A DNA stretch of 64,000 nucleotides, from positions 17,238,179-17,302,178 of the forward strand of contig JBBMNZ010000002.1 in NCBI GenBank assembly GCA_037954325.1, given 5' to 3'. The number at the start of each line of letters is the position of its first letter. Position 1 is the stretch's first letter. The position numbers were made by a program, and so were the translations under genes. Below the pieces are notes generated by a model, which had not been told where the DNA came from, did not search any database, and saw only the letters and a program-made list of their open reading frames with translations. Positions 1 through 17,682 of the stretch are shown piece by piece. This DNA comes from Fistularia commersonii (taxonomy: Eukaryota > Chordata > Actinopteri > Syngnathiformes > Fistulariidae).

Positions 1-3000
1 GACTTCCAGAGGTAGCGCTCAGTTTGCCGCACTTGAATACACAGCCACAATCCCTGAAAGCATACAGAAGTAAGCATGCAATAAATGCCATCCAAATGTG
101 AACATTGATCATAAATTAGCCTGTACACTGCAGGACAAAATAAGATTTTTTTTCTCCTGTGATGAACACAAGGGTTAAGCCATAGGTATAAACAGGAAAC
201 CAAATGGTTACAAACTATTTGGGTGGTTCTTTTCTCCGTGATGACAAATGTAAAATGAGTCAGCAAATAGAAATTGTGTAGAACGTCTCCCATTTTCCTC
301 AATCTATACATTTCTTTTCCAAAATGTCTGATACATGTGTCGATAACAGCCTCACCATTTGAAATAAATCTGCTGGCAACATTTTCCAGTAATATGATTT
401 GAACAAGATTGTATTTTCATAGATATTTTATATATTCTATATGTTTTCATTTAGCAATCACCTTGTCCTGTAAACCCTTGAATACTGATTGGATTATTTT
501 TTAATCGCAAATATTTACTTCAATACAGAATATTGGACCAAGAAATTTGACCAAAAGAATCCTTTCATTTTTTTTCCTGTCCTCCAAAGCAAGTTCATAC
601 TCCTCTCAAATGAAAGCCATTTCATGCATCCCAATTAATCATCTATTTTCTGAAACACTGACACAGATAATATAATGCAATATGTCTAGGGGAGGCATTT
701 ACTTTTAAAAAAAACCTCTCCTGTTTCTCAGAGAGCGCCAGGCATGGCTTGCACATAGAGAGATCAGAGAACATGGCCGCTGTGGTTTGCCTGCTACCAT
801 CAATCAGACCCCAAATGGCTTCTCTGACATGACTTTCCAGTGTGCCTTATGTGGCCACCATCTTGAAACAAGCAGCAGGGGAAAAAAAAAAAACTTGGTT
901 GTGCTGAGGGTGTTTTTAGAATATGTAAGTAGGAGAATTGGCTAACCTCACGGGTGAATATGCACTGAACAACAGACTTTAGACATGCGCTATTGATGTA
1001 GTCCAGGTGTGCAACAGCAATGACTGAACAACTGCTCTTGTCACCATTATATGTTGAATTTTTTATTCAAATACATACCCATACTTCAAACCCCCTTGTT
1101 AATTCTGTCCTCCTATATCTTCAATATCCCCCCCCTCCCGTACGCACCCCAAACCCTCCCCACCATTCTGTGAGCAGAGGCCAGAGTCAAATTTACAGCA
1201 ACTGTCAAAGTCAGGGATGACAGATAAATTAATCTTCTCTTCATGAGTTTACATCCCAGGCATCTGGGCTGCTGATCTGGCCCCTAACAAGCACAGGGTC
1301 TCAGTGAGCTGTCTTTTAGAGCTGATGTTTTCATGGCCAGAGATGAATTACCCTGTCACAAGAATCTATTTATACAGCAGTTAGAGGGTGGGGTTCTGGA
1401 TGCAGGACAGCATGATTTCATGGGTTAAGGTCCCCTTGAAGCATCTGTTAAATCTGGTTCTGTCAGACACATGTCAGCACCGGGTCAATTTTTGGAGTAG
1501 TTTTTCCTAGGTATTTCCTTTACATAAGTAGATGAATTGTTTCTATCATGCCCCTGAGTTATCTGCAACCTATGGTTGGTTTGTCCTGTTGGTTTGAACA
1601 TTCCTCACTATATAGATCTAAAAGTAAACTTTTCTATGATGGTCAATCCACTATTGTCAATCCACTATTGTCATTACACTATTGTCAAGTGCAAAAGCTC
1701 AATCCACTATTGTCATTACAATATTGTCAAGTGCAAAAGCTCACAGAGCAAATGTAAATTCCCATTTATTATCTCCAGAAACAGGAAGGGGTATGTTACC
1801 CCTGTGGATAAGGGACCACTTATTTAACTTTAAAACAAATCCAGGGGCTTGAACTTGCTGCTCATTCTAAAATTGTCATATGGTTCACAAAAATTTGAGT
1901 TGTAATTGAAAAGCCCTGCCCAAGAAATCAAGAGATACAAATGTAGAACTATAGCCCTGCATATGTCTCTTTCCAATGAAAAACAAGAGAGAGTAAAGCA
2001 AAACTTACAACATATATGCCTGTTTATTGTGTATACTTTCATACCGCTCCCTGTTTATGGAATATCAATATACTGCTCTGTGATTTGTTCTCCCTATTCA
2101 CATTAATCATTGTAAAAATTAATGCAAAACTCATGCTGGGTCACTGCAAGTGCTCTAAGATTTTGAGCAATGAATGAGCACATGGTAAATCATTTAAATG
2201 AGACAAATAACCAAATGGCTTCAGATCTTTATGCTTTATTGAAAAAAGTGGATGAAAAGAAACAGTTACTTCTAAATTTGGTCACTACTTGTGAAGCAAA
2301 CTTAAATGAGGGTGGAGAAAAGTTTCTTAAATCACTTGCATATTTACTATTAACTGACAGCTTTATCATTGAATGGTGGCATGACTTTTTATTGTTTCAT
2401 TCCTAAAAATTGATTAACACTTAAAACTGATCTATCTCGAGCAAAAATAACTTATGTCTTGATATTACCCCCTTATGTGCAAATGGATTGCTCTGTCACC
2501 TGGACTAACAATTTACTTACAGCAGCCATCAATACATTATAAGTCAAAAAAGTGTAGGCTATGCCAGACATGTCATCAATCACAATTTACATAAAACAAA
2601 AAGCTTTCTATGACTTCTAGTCAAAGGCACGACTGCTCTAAAGATAAAAGAAACTGCTTCATCGGTCCATAGAGACTCCCACTGCACTGCAAACCTACAT
2701 GTGTTGTTAATCTCAAACTACAGTAAATGTCTATGGTTGCCAAATAGCACACAATAAATCGATGAACCAGATCTCCATCATCAAATCCACAAGAGGTAAA
2801 ACTACATTTTGAAGAGAGAGCTCTCAATTGGTTATAAAAGTAAAGCGACAATAAGAATCAAGCTCTTATAACATTTCTATTAAGGTTAGGGTTAGGGTGA
2901 GTGCTTGCTGATTCCTCCCTCGAAATATCTCCAACAGATCCCATTTTTGACCAATTACAAATTTACTTATTTCCAAGGGACATACCCTTCTTGTCTAATC

Positions 3001-6000
3001 TTTAACTCTACTCTAATCGTGTTCAAAAAATGAAATGTTTGGTTGACTGAAATGAACCATATAAACATTTGTCATTGTAACAATTTTTCATGGGATTTCC
3101 AACACAACTTGTATAGCATACCCATGGCTCTCTATTTTGGAACATGTTTGTCAGCCAGTTTATGCATGACATGATCTTTAACGCTGTCAGAATTTGTATA
3201 ATACTGTTATGGGTTTGGTCTTACTAAGACATCCAAGCAAGATTCCAGTTCAGATGACATTGGCTGGTTTGATTACAGAGGCAATTGTTCAGTGGAGCCA
3301 CATTTTTCCAAACTGATGACTGTGGCGACAAACTGCAACTGTACCATGTGATTGACCCACATGTGTCTGTGGTATGTCAGTCTCTGCTAGTGTTCGGACA
3401 AGTTCATGAGTCAAGAGATATGAAGAGCACTCACAGTTACACCTCCCATCTATCCCTTTGGAGACTGGCTCGAGTATTCACAGCCTCTGACATGCAGAGG
3501 AAAGAGAGCTTTCATGTCCTTTATCAAATGGAAGAAGTACAGTAACCATTCCTGTAATTATTCTCACTCAAATCCATATTTCAAGACAAATGCAGTAAAG
3601 CAAGGCAAATAATCTCAGGTAATCTATTCATGGTCTATTCAATGGTTTAGAATTTTGGCAACAAAGTATCGCACAAGGTTGAAAAACCAAACCGCTGGAA
3701 AGTAACAAAGTTTCTCTTGTTTCCTCAACATAAGGTTCAACAAAAACGCACACATGCTATGTCAACGTGTATCCACGTACACACAAATACGCACGTAAGG
3801 AATTCAATTTGGAAACCATCATCGGAGCGCAGAGGAGAACTGGAAAGTCATATTGCTATAATGCTCAGATTATCAATCATTTTGACATTTTATTGGCTTT
3901 ATCACTGTACACACCATTAAAATGATGTCTGGCCCAGATTGTCAGGGGGCAAACATTAAACAGGCCAGGATTAAAATGCAGATCCCAAACACCTTCCTCT
4001 CTGCTGTTGAAATTGCACAGGACTAGGCAACTGACTCTGGATGTGCTGTCTGAGGAGACACTGCATCAACAGTGAGCTGGGCTGAAGAGTAGATAGATAA
4101 TGTCACAGTCAGGAAATGCACAGGCTTCCCTGGGTTTATCACAAGCTGTAGTCAGTCAATGCACTAAAAGAGTGATAACAAATGAGGAGAAGAAACATCT
4201 ATTAATCTCCCGTTGCACTCCTAATCAGACATCATTGGCAAACTCCTTTGCCCTACAACATGTGGCAAGCCTGGTGCTCATCAACAAACAACATTCTTGT
4301 TATTATGTGTAATTTTGTGGCCATGATGGAGTGAGGAAAGCAAATATCCATACTTCAAAAGGTCCCAACTGTTAAAAGGTTGTTAATGGGAATTTAAATG
4401 CTAGTGTTGTTGCCAAGCTGGCAAAGTAAAAGAAATGTCTCCTCTCTTGAAATCCCCAATCAAAGCAATGTAAGGCAATTACAACATTTTGCTTTAAAAA
4501 GGTTTTCTGTTTTGTTCAGAACTGTACAGTTATTTTATTCCAATACTGTGGTTATCATAAAGCTTCAGAGAAGCACTATGAGAACATATGATAATGTTTG
4601 ATTTTGATTGCATTAAAGGGGAAGCGTAAATGTTTCTCAAATGACAATTGAATTTTGAGAGAATCTGGAACATGCTAATTGATGAATGTGTTGAATCAGT
4701 GATGTTGAGCTGATATTAAGAGCTTGATACTCAAGACATGCACCTTCTTTTCTCCACCGCCTTAGAGACCTAAGCATGCTGTTTCACTTCCTTATTCATT
4801 CAGTCCACATACAATCTCGGATTCTAAATATAAATCCATGCCTTTATGCAAGTCAGTCATTTTATAAAAGAGCATTTTTGGCTCTGACAATGTGACAAAA
4901 AAATAAAAATCCCTTCATTTCAGGGAAAAATCCAGCAAGTCCTATGAGAGGAAGTTTCTATATGTTATAACATACGTTAAATGTTGACTACATCTGTACT
5001 TACAAAAAAATGCATTAATCTTAGGTGCACAAGCTATTTTTCAAAAAACGTAAAGAATCCAGAAGAAAATTTGGAGAAAGTTGCTGAATATCAGAAAATT
5101 TGTCTCTTGCATCTATGTGACCTTCTGAGACAATGGACAATTTTACACTGAGTGTTGTGCCCTTTACTTATCAACATGATGTCTCTGCCGTGTGTCTCTA
5201 CAACAGACCTTACAGTTTCTGAGAGCTGAAAACATTCCCATTCTCCCCTGACCTCCCTTTTAACCAGCATCCCCCTGCTGAGCATCTGTGGAATATGAAA
5301 GACCTTACATTGGAGTGATCCTGGTATAATCTGTGACCTCTGCTCAGCTCTTCTTCGTAGGTTTCCCCGGAGCTATATTCGATAGTAAACTATGAAGGAG
5401 GCAGCTCCCCATTATAAAAAAACCCAAATGGCGGTTACACACGTTATTAAAGGGGAAGGTTTCAACAATGACCTCCTCTGTCTCTCTGTAACTGTAGCTG
5501 ACATTTGTGTGTTCATTTTTGTAGCAAGAGAGAACAACCCTTTTACAAATCTTAGTATTAAACTTGTTTTTTTTTTTCCAATGGTAACATTTTTATTCCA
5601 TTTATTGGCACAACCAGAAATGTAAGATCATTTTTCATCATAGAACACAATGCTTTGTTTACTGGTCTACCACCAGTAATTTTAACAGTACCAAGTCTGA
5701 CAAATGCATTGACTACAATTTGTATGTCATTTGGTATTTTGCTGGTCACATGACGAGAAAAATATGGGCGTTTGCCAAAGTAACAAGATACTGCTGACTT
5801 GGATTTAACAGACAGGAAGGGCTGTAGCAGTAGAGGAGCAGCCACTTAATCCTTGACTTTTAGAATTAAACAATTTGTGTGAATTTAAAATGCATAATCA
5901 TGTAGTGTGAACAGAACAGTTTACAGAAGTCACTTAATCTCTATTTTCCAATAAAACATATGAGAGATGATATATTTCACCAGACAATTATTGATTTAAT

Positions 6001-6315
6001 CACTAAATGCTAGAATGAATTACTATATATAAAAATAAATGAAAAAAGCAAGTACCTAAATCATTCTATTCTGCTAACTAACAGTGTTCCTTTCTTTTGT
6101 TTTAGTGATAGTATTGATACAATTTTGTAAAATATAATATTGTCACAACAGAAAACTTCTAAGTTAAAATTCATGTAGATGGTTAAAAAAAAGAGTAGAA
6201 AAAATGTGAGCGGACTAAAAGATAATAAAACCCCCACTTTGGCGATGAGATCGAAACTTCACAGGTCTTGTGACCAGACACATGATTTCTATCCAGTTCA
6301 TTTCCTCGTTAGTGT

Positions 6316-6316
<1 letters not shown>
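1..6316. other. Gene-poor noncoding stretch
   Basis: AT-rich DNA with no ORF that has homology, splice structure or codon bias I can recognise; the longest open frames here are under 100 codons. It contains a small minisatellite near 1.65 kb and a short telomere-like GGTTAG tract at 2884-2897. Blocks at about 720-890, 1250-1400 and 3920-4140 have balanced composition and no low-complexity sequence, as conserved noncoding elements around developmental genes often do, but this cannot be shown without alignment. Confidence 0.6.
1643..1740. repeat. 42-bp minisatellite, about 2.3 copies
   Basis: Two adjacent 42-bp units (1657-1698 and 1699-1740) differ at one base, and a partial unit precedes them from 1643. 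Each unit itself contains internal CTATTGTCA-type repeats, so it probably grew by local slippage. Confidence 0.85.
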
Positions 6317-10890
<4,574 letters not shown>

Positions 10891-10894
10891 AGCT

Positions 10895-10990
10895 ATAATT
10901 ATCAATCAACCAGACTTTATTTATATAGTACTACATAATCAGCATACAAATGAAATGAAAGACAAACTGCTTTGCGCAAATAAATCAATA
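10895..10990 (-). repeat. Interspersed repeat fragment (ACTTTATTTATATAG type)
   Basis: The ATCAATCAACCAGACTTTAT...ATATAGTACTACATAA...GCTTTGCGCAAATAAATC arrangement is a dispersed fish repeat end that I recognise by pattern; it normally reads as the 3' end of a SINE or LINE on the opposite strand. The exact family is not assigned. Confidence 0.4.
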
Positions 10991-12966
10991 AAGAATTAAC
11001 CCTCCAACCCATCCCATTCCCCACATTCACTTACTCAAGTCAATGACACTGTAATTAAAGCATGAACCAAGGAATCCCAACCCCTAACCCTAATCTTCAA
11101 CCTACAGAAGAATTAAAACTGACTGAAATGGCTAAAAGAACATGCTCTGCTGACATCTTCACTTGACATAACTGCAAATCATTTTATCGATCATCTGCAG
11201 ACAGTGCCCATAATGCCTCTTTGGGAAAAAAAAAAAAAAAAAAAAAATCAGCAAAAATTAAAATGTTGGAAAACCTGCAATATTTGATATTATTATTCTG
11301 GGAACCACCCCTGTGAAACATATAGATTATCAAGGGTTACATATTTTGAGGTTTCCTGAACATGTTTTTGACAGTGCAGACAAGAAAACTGACATAATTA
11401 CATGGTGGTTTCCAAACATTAACACAACAACGTGGATGGCTACATGTCAGCATTCAGGAAACCCTGTTGCTGACTTGTAGCTTCTATGTAGTCTGCTATT
11501 TCTAATTGTCCAACACTGTTTTTTTTTTTAGCTTGGGACTTTTTGTTTTGGTCAAAGCTGTTGCAGGGTTCTTACATCAACCTTTGAGTCGGCAGATGCA
11601 AAACATACATCGCTATAGTTCCTACACTGAAATAGACAAGTCTGAGAGGGGGTACCCTTGTAAAGTGCCCTAAGTTTTTGCAGTGGAAAATGCCTTAAGT
11701 GTCTTTCTTAACTTTTCACCCCTTGGTCCTTGAAAAAAAGACTGAGATTGAAAGCCATGAAGTGACTAAAACTGCATAGGCCATACCAAAGGGAGGTCCT
11801 TTGTTCTGCTTCCAAAACAGGCTCCAAACCTTTTTTTACCCCATTTGGGATTCAGCCAAGGGAAGTAGAACGATGGCTTCCCCTTTCCATGCTCTTTCCT
11901 AATATGTTCCATGCCTTCCAGTTGCTTACATCATCAATTTAGAAGCTATGTCTTGGGCGGGGTCCTGATGACTATGTATCATGTATCATGAATGACCCTG
12001 CATGTGTTACATGCTTTAAAATCAGTATCACAGGCAGACAGGATTGGAGAAAAAAAACTATACTTGAATTCACCTATATCATCAATTTCAAAAAGCAACC
12101 TTGTTATTGACAGCCAAATGCCAGTCTTAATCATCTCTCTTTTATTGCTCACTTAAAAATGCACACCCTTGTGTCAAAACCTGAGCACACATTAACTCTC
12201 CCCAAATGGTCTACTTACTAAACATGTCACTAATGAATTATACATCTGACTTTTTCCCTACTTCGTATTTACATGGTGTTTCGGCAGAATTTGTGTAGAA
12301 GCTGTAAAGTATTTAATAAGCCTTTAAATATGTACGAGAGTCAAGATCATACACGGTGCATACACTGTAGACTAGATGTTTATGCAATATCAAAAGACTG
12401 CACTGTGGCTATCCAAATGAATAAGACATATGGATAGTTTGTTTTTCACTTGCCAAAAGAGAAAAGGGAGTATGTCCACTTGGGCCCCATCAGGTCAAAT
12501 CATAAAGATCCATCACTTGCTTTGCACTCTGCTAAAAAGGCAAGGGGAATATATCATACATTTTAAGACCCTTTTTATTCAGCCAGACTGTGTACTAAAA
12601 CTAATTGGATTTCTGTCAATGGAAAAAAATATATCCCTGGGACAGCTTTGAACTCAATAGCTCTGACTATCCAACTGCGCATGAGGGAGTCAGACCTTGC
12701 CACATGCCAAGCACCATGGAGGAAAATTAAATTGGTGGTCAACATAAAATATTAAAATAGCATGGTATCGAATTTTTGAAAAATGACGTCAAGGCAGCTC
12801 ATTATGGCAAGCAAAGCAGTGAATTAAGCTATATTTAGTGGGTGATAATTGAAATCATAGCTGTAGTCATTACCACTGACAAGTTTCTAAATAATACCCA
12901 ATAAATCTTGCCTTTTTAGCGGGGTCCCCGTGACAGAAAAATATTGTGTTGAAAAACAGTGAAGAA
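10991..12966. other. Noncoding stretch with a poly(A) run
   Basis: No gene found. A 22-base A run lies at 11226-11247, with no recognisable retroelement body directly upstream. The rest is AT-rich unique-looking sequence. Confidence 0.55.
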
Positions 12967-13091
12967 TCACTCACTCACTCACTCACTCACTCACTCACTC
13001 ACTCACTCACTCACTCACTCACTCACTCACTCACTCACTCACTCACTCACTCACTCACTCACTCACTCACTCACTCACTCACTCACTCACT
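12967..13091. repeat. (ACTC)n tetranucleotide microsatellite
   Basis: About 31 uninterrupted TCAC/ACTC units. The Thr-His-Ser-Leu frame across it is an artefact. Confidence 0.98.
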
Positions 13092-13865
13092 AAAATATCA
13101 GCCCTTTCCTCCTCCGAATTGCTGGCTAGATGTCAGCAGGCCCGTCTAAAACTCTGCCACTGCAAGCTCAAGGCCTGTAAATCTCTGTTCTAGTGGCATG
13201 CCATCCGTCTTGGGATATACAATAAAAATGTGACGCAGTCATAAAAGGAACGGCATCACTGCCAAGTATATATAATGTGAACAAAAGCAACATAAATATA
13301 TTCCTTTCCATTCAGAATCTTAAACCACAAGATGGACAGAGGAGAGGAATGTTCCAGAAGGTTGATGGCAGCTGCAGATACTGATTAATCGATGATTCCT
13401 TTGCCAACCATTGCTTTTGTTGTGTTTTAACAGATCCAGAGAATTGTTCAGCCGACTTAAAAGAGGATCATGTTGTATTTTTAATATCTTTTTATTGTGC
13501 TCAACAAATCCAATAAAAATCTCAAGACTAACAGAGAATTGATCCTGCTAACAAGTATTGATATTGTGGCCAACATCAGATACAACAGCGTTATTCTGTG
13601 CCATAGACCTCATCAAAAGTATACTGTTGCACCAGCTGACATGTCATTCTGAAACGTCCACGAACACCATTCTGCCACTCACCCCAGCACTAGATTTAAT
13701 TTAACCTGCAAATAACTTCTCTATTGAATCAAAACAGAATTATACAAATGTCTCAGGAAATTACATTGATAATTCTTAAAAATATAGAAAGCAATGCAAT
13801 ACCCATTTTTAATGTATTCAGTGGAAACCAGGACCTATAGTGGGATTCTAATTTTGAAGAAGATG
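13092..13865. other. Noncoding stretch
   Basis: No gene or repeat recognised; AT-rich single-copy-looking DNA between the ACTC microsatellite and the LINE target site. Confidence 0.5.
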
Positions 13866-13881
13866 GTATTTTGGCCGTGAA

Positions 13882-15783
13882 TGCAGCCTCAAGCGGGCAT
13901 TGGCCAGTCTCCCCCTGAGCCAGCCTCAGGATGGCACGGGCCAGTGTCAGCTCCCAGAGCTGGTGCCAAACCCGAATAAATGCAGAGGGTTGCGTCAGGA
14001 AGCGCATCCGGCATAAAACTTGTACAAAAACCAAATATGCAAATCAAACCTAAGAATCTTATACCAGATCAGTCACAGTCCAGGTTAACAATGACAGCCA
14101 TTGGTGCAATAACCTGCAGGTTACCAGTGGAAATTGGGCTACTGTGGGTCAAAGAAGGAGAGGAAGACGGCGTGTTCCAGATGACTGGGCAACTACAGCT
14201 AATGTGATCAGGGAGACAGGTAGGAGAGTACTTGGTGTGTCGCCTGAAAGGAAAGCAGATAAGGAAACTAAGTGGAATGAAGAAGTGCAGTACTATATAC
14301 AGAGAAAGTGGTTAGCAGAGAAGTGGGAAACTCAGGGGACTGAAGAGAACAGACAAGAGCACAGGGAGATACACTGTAAGGTAAAGATAGAGGTAGCAAA
14401 GGCTAAACAAAGGGCGTACAATGACTTGTATGCTGGGTTGGACAGTAACGAGGGAGAGAATGACTTATACATGTTTGTAAAACAGAAAGATAGAGATGGA
14501 AAGGATGTACAACAGGTCTGGGTGATTAAGGATAGTGAGGTGAATGATTGACTGATGATAGAGTGATGGGAAGATGGAAAGAGTACTTTGAAGAGCTGAT
14601 GAATGAGAAAAATGAAAGAGAAGGAAGGGAAGAGGAGGTGACTACTGTAGACCACAAAATAGCAGAGATTAGTAAATGTGAAGTGAGGAAGGCAATTATC
14701 TTAGAATGAGAAGATGTCTGAGGTAAGGAGAAGTGTGATGGTGCTCGTTTTCAACAATAAGGGGGATGTGCAGAATTGTGGCAACTATAGGGGGATAAAG
14801 TTGATGAGCCATACAATTAAGTTATGGGGAAAAATTAGTGGAAACTAGACTGAGAGCAGAGGTCACCTTTTGAGAACAGCAGTATGGCTTCATGCCTAGA
14901 AAGAGTGCTACAGATGCCATCTTTGCTTTGAGAATGCTAATAAAGAAGTGCAGAGAAGGCCAGAGGGAACTGCATTGCGCTTTTGTAGACCTAGAAAAAG
15001 CATACAACAGGGTGCCAAGAAAGGAACTCTGGTATTGTATGAGGAAGTCTGGACTGGCAGAGAAGTACATTAGACTGGTACAGGACATGTATGCTAGTTG
15101 TGAGACAGTAGCGAGTGTGCTGTAGGTGGGGCTTCATCAGGGATCAGCTCTGAGCCCCTTCTTGTTTACAGTGAGGATGTACAGGCTGACAGATGAGGTT
15201 CGACAAGAATCTCCATGAGCCATGATGTTTGCAGATGACATTGTGATCTGTAGTGAGAGCAAAGAACAGGTTGAGGAAAATCTAGAGAGGTGGAGGTATT
15301 CTTCGGAAAGGAGAGGAAAGAAGGCTAGTCGCAGCAAGACAGAGTATATGTGTGTGAATGAGAGGAACCCGGATAGAATGGTGAGGCTATAGGGAATGGA
15401 GATCAAGAAGTTGGAGGATTTAAAATACTTAGGGTCAACAGTCCAGAGCAACAGAGTGTGGAAAAGAGGTAAAGAAAAAGGTTCAAGCAGGTTGGAATGA
15501 GTGGAGAAAAGTGTCAGGGGTACTATGCGATAGAAGAGAAGCCAGACTGAGATGGTTCGGTCATGTACAGAGGAGGGATGGTGAATACATTGGTAGACGG
15601 ATGCTGGAATTGGCAGGAGGTCCAGAGGAAGACCAAAGAGAAGATTTATGGACATATTGAGAGAGGATATGAAGTCAGTTGGTATGAGAGAGAGGGATAC
15701 AGAGAATAGGGTTAGATGGAGAACGTTGATTCGCTGTGGCGGCCCCTGAAGGGAAAAGCCAAAAGGAAAAGAAGAATAAGTTT
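13882..15783 (+). mobile_element. RTE-like non-LTR retrotransposon, copy A (defective)
   Basis: A LINE remnant with recognisable reverse-transcriptase blocks on the plus strand: DLEKAYNRVPRKELWY near 14985-15035, HQGSALSPFLFT near 15131-15169 and the catalytic FADD near 15228-15240. These are spread over frames with stops, so it is dead. The 5' end carries the common fish leader with GGGTTGCGTCAGGAAG at 13988. The 3' end reads CGCTGTGGCGGCCCCTGAAGGG followed by an AAG-rich tail near 15770-15780. Most of the endonuclease coding region expected between leader and RT is missing. A probable 16-bp target-site duplication flanks it: 13866-13881 and 15784-15799 match except for two adjacent bases. 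RTE clade is my best assignment from motif style and tail; the RT call is firm. Confidence 0.85.
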
Positions 15784-17099
15784 GTATTTTGGCAATGAAG
15801 TCAATAGCCATAAAAATTACACAATAATGGTATTTGTTCTTCTTCGCTTTACATATTTGATAGTTGTCACCATCAAACTGCAGCAGACAAGGACCCAGAA
15901 AAGAAAAGAAAAAAAAAAAAAGCCGCAACACATCATCATATGGGCTATTACTGTGGTAACATTTGTCATGTCCTTAAACAAAGGTGTCTGAAAGAAAGCA
16001 GAAATGTATCCTCACTTCCAAATTGTATATTTGGATGAAGCCAGTGCAGAATTGCATGAACCATAAGGGTGGAAAAGCCTGGGTTAATATCCACATACAG
16101 TACATACATTAACCAAGATTAATGCATTCCACCCTAGTGGCTGTGTGTAATTTACGCATCAAACATTCATTCAACAAAATGTTATTTAAAATAGTAAGAG
16201 CTACATTATTGTCAGAGGAAGATTCTTTTGATGCTTTCACAAGTTTTTTCACAAGTCCCTGACACATATATATTTAATATTTAATATTTTTGCCGAAACG
16301 ATTTTTATTGAAATTATTATTATACATTATTTGCTTTCAATTTTCTGATATATTATATGTACGTCATTTTTTGGGTCGTGATTGGGCAGTAGTTCAGTAA
16401 AAGGTTGACTCAAAAGCCTACAACTTCTAAAAGTGTTTATAAAACAAACAAAAAAAAACTATTCAAGATGGCCATGCTTTGGTAAATGTATAATGTTTCT
16501 CACAACTCCATTACATGGTGTAGTGAGAAAGGTGTTTGCATCAAACACAGACAAAAGAATATCTTGATATACGCTTAAATTGGGGAAATAGGATAACCAG
16601 ACAATCCATTTATTAGACAAACAGCCTTAACTCTTCTTCTCTGCTTCCCAAGAGTTGTACATTATTTTAGAAAGAAACCCTGTAAAAAATAAAATGACTG
16701 TTTTTCTACTATAATAGAATGATACAAAATATCAATGTCCAAGACATGAATAAATTCCCTGCTAGACCATTTCCCTCTCATCTGGCAGGTTTAAATCTCT
16801 TGGGCTGGAGCATTGCTGCACTTTCCTTAATTTATTAGATACAGATCACGTTATGCTGGAATATCGGACTAACCAGGCCTGATAGATTGTATATGGAATA
16901 TATTTCCTCGGTCGAACAAAATACACCACCACTATTAACAGACACATACACTCTGGGCTCCCAGTTAAGTGATTTGAGGACTTCATCCTGCCACTGTTTC
17001 ATATCCTCTCCTCCTAACTGACACTTTATCTGCATACCAGAATCCCTGCAGATTGAACACTTAGGCAAGACAATGACAGGCTCTCTTCCCGTTGTCACT

Positions 17100-17320
17100 T
17101 CTCATTCTAGGGCCAGTCTAATGCTTCTTACTGGGCATTAAACCCCATCCTCAATCCAGCCCCTCGCCATCAAACAGTCGGAGTCTACCTGGCTCGGATC
17201 AGGAGGGAGCACTTGATTTCTGTGACACTCATTTGTCAATTAGCTGGCTCCTTCCTATGTTGACATACAGTGTCTTGAAAGACAGAGCTTGCCTGTGACA
17301 AATTAAGAGAGACAGATGAG
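17100..17320. promoter_or_regulatory. Candidate conserved noncoding element
   Basis: A 200-bp block of balanced composition with no repeats. It contains TTGTCAATTAGCTGG (CAATTAGC homeodomain site at 17238-17245) and GACAAATTAAGAG (near 17298), within sequence that has stops in every frame. This is typical of enhancers in developmental gene deserts, but the call is inference from composition and motifs only. Confidence 0.22.
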
Positions 17321-17605
17321 TGAGGCATGAGCAGCAGAGTAATACTATAATGTTCTTTGGATATGAATATAAAACGACACAGCTGACAGGCCATACAAGG
17401 TTTTATTTCATTTCTCAGTGTACCAGGCCTCCCTACTTTGTCTTCTTTGTTCTCTTTTCATCAGACTACTTACATCTCATTTTGACAGCCAGGCGACATT
17501 TAAAGCACTTTCGTTTTATAATGAAAGTTAGCATACTTGATTTGTCATTAAAATGCAAAACGCCTGCCATCACCAACATAGCCCGGGCATGCACATGCTC
17601 CCCCA

Positions 17606-17631
17606 GACACAGACACACACCCACACACACC

Positions 17632-17681
<50 letters not shown>
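17606..17681. repeat. (CA)n microsatellite
   Basis: An imperfect CA/CCA start followed by about 44 bases of pure AC dinucleotides. Confidence 0.97.

Positions 17682-17682
<1 letters not shown>

Noticed and set aside
2170..2406. 78-codon plus-strand open frame beginning MNEHMVNHLNETNNQM
   Set aside because: Reasonable composition but no family, promoter or splice evidence; expected by chance in AT-rich DNA.
2884..2897. Short GGTTAGGGTTAGGG telomere-like tract
   Set aside because: Barely two units, common by chance; unlike the five-unit tract inside Rex3.
12946..13149. Open frame of repeated Thr-His-Ser-Leu
   Set aside because: Produced by the (ACTC)n microsatellite.
15137..15931. 264-codon minus-strand open frame
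   Set aside because: It lies antisense to the RTE-like element (plus strand), where the RT motifs read the other way; the frame is a by-product.
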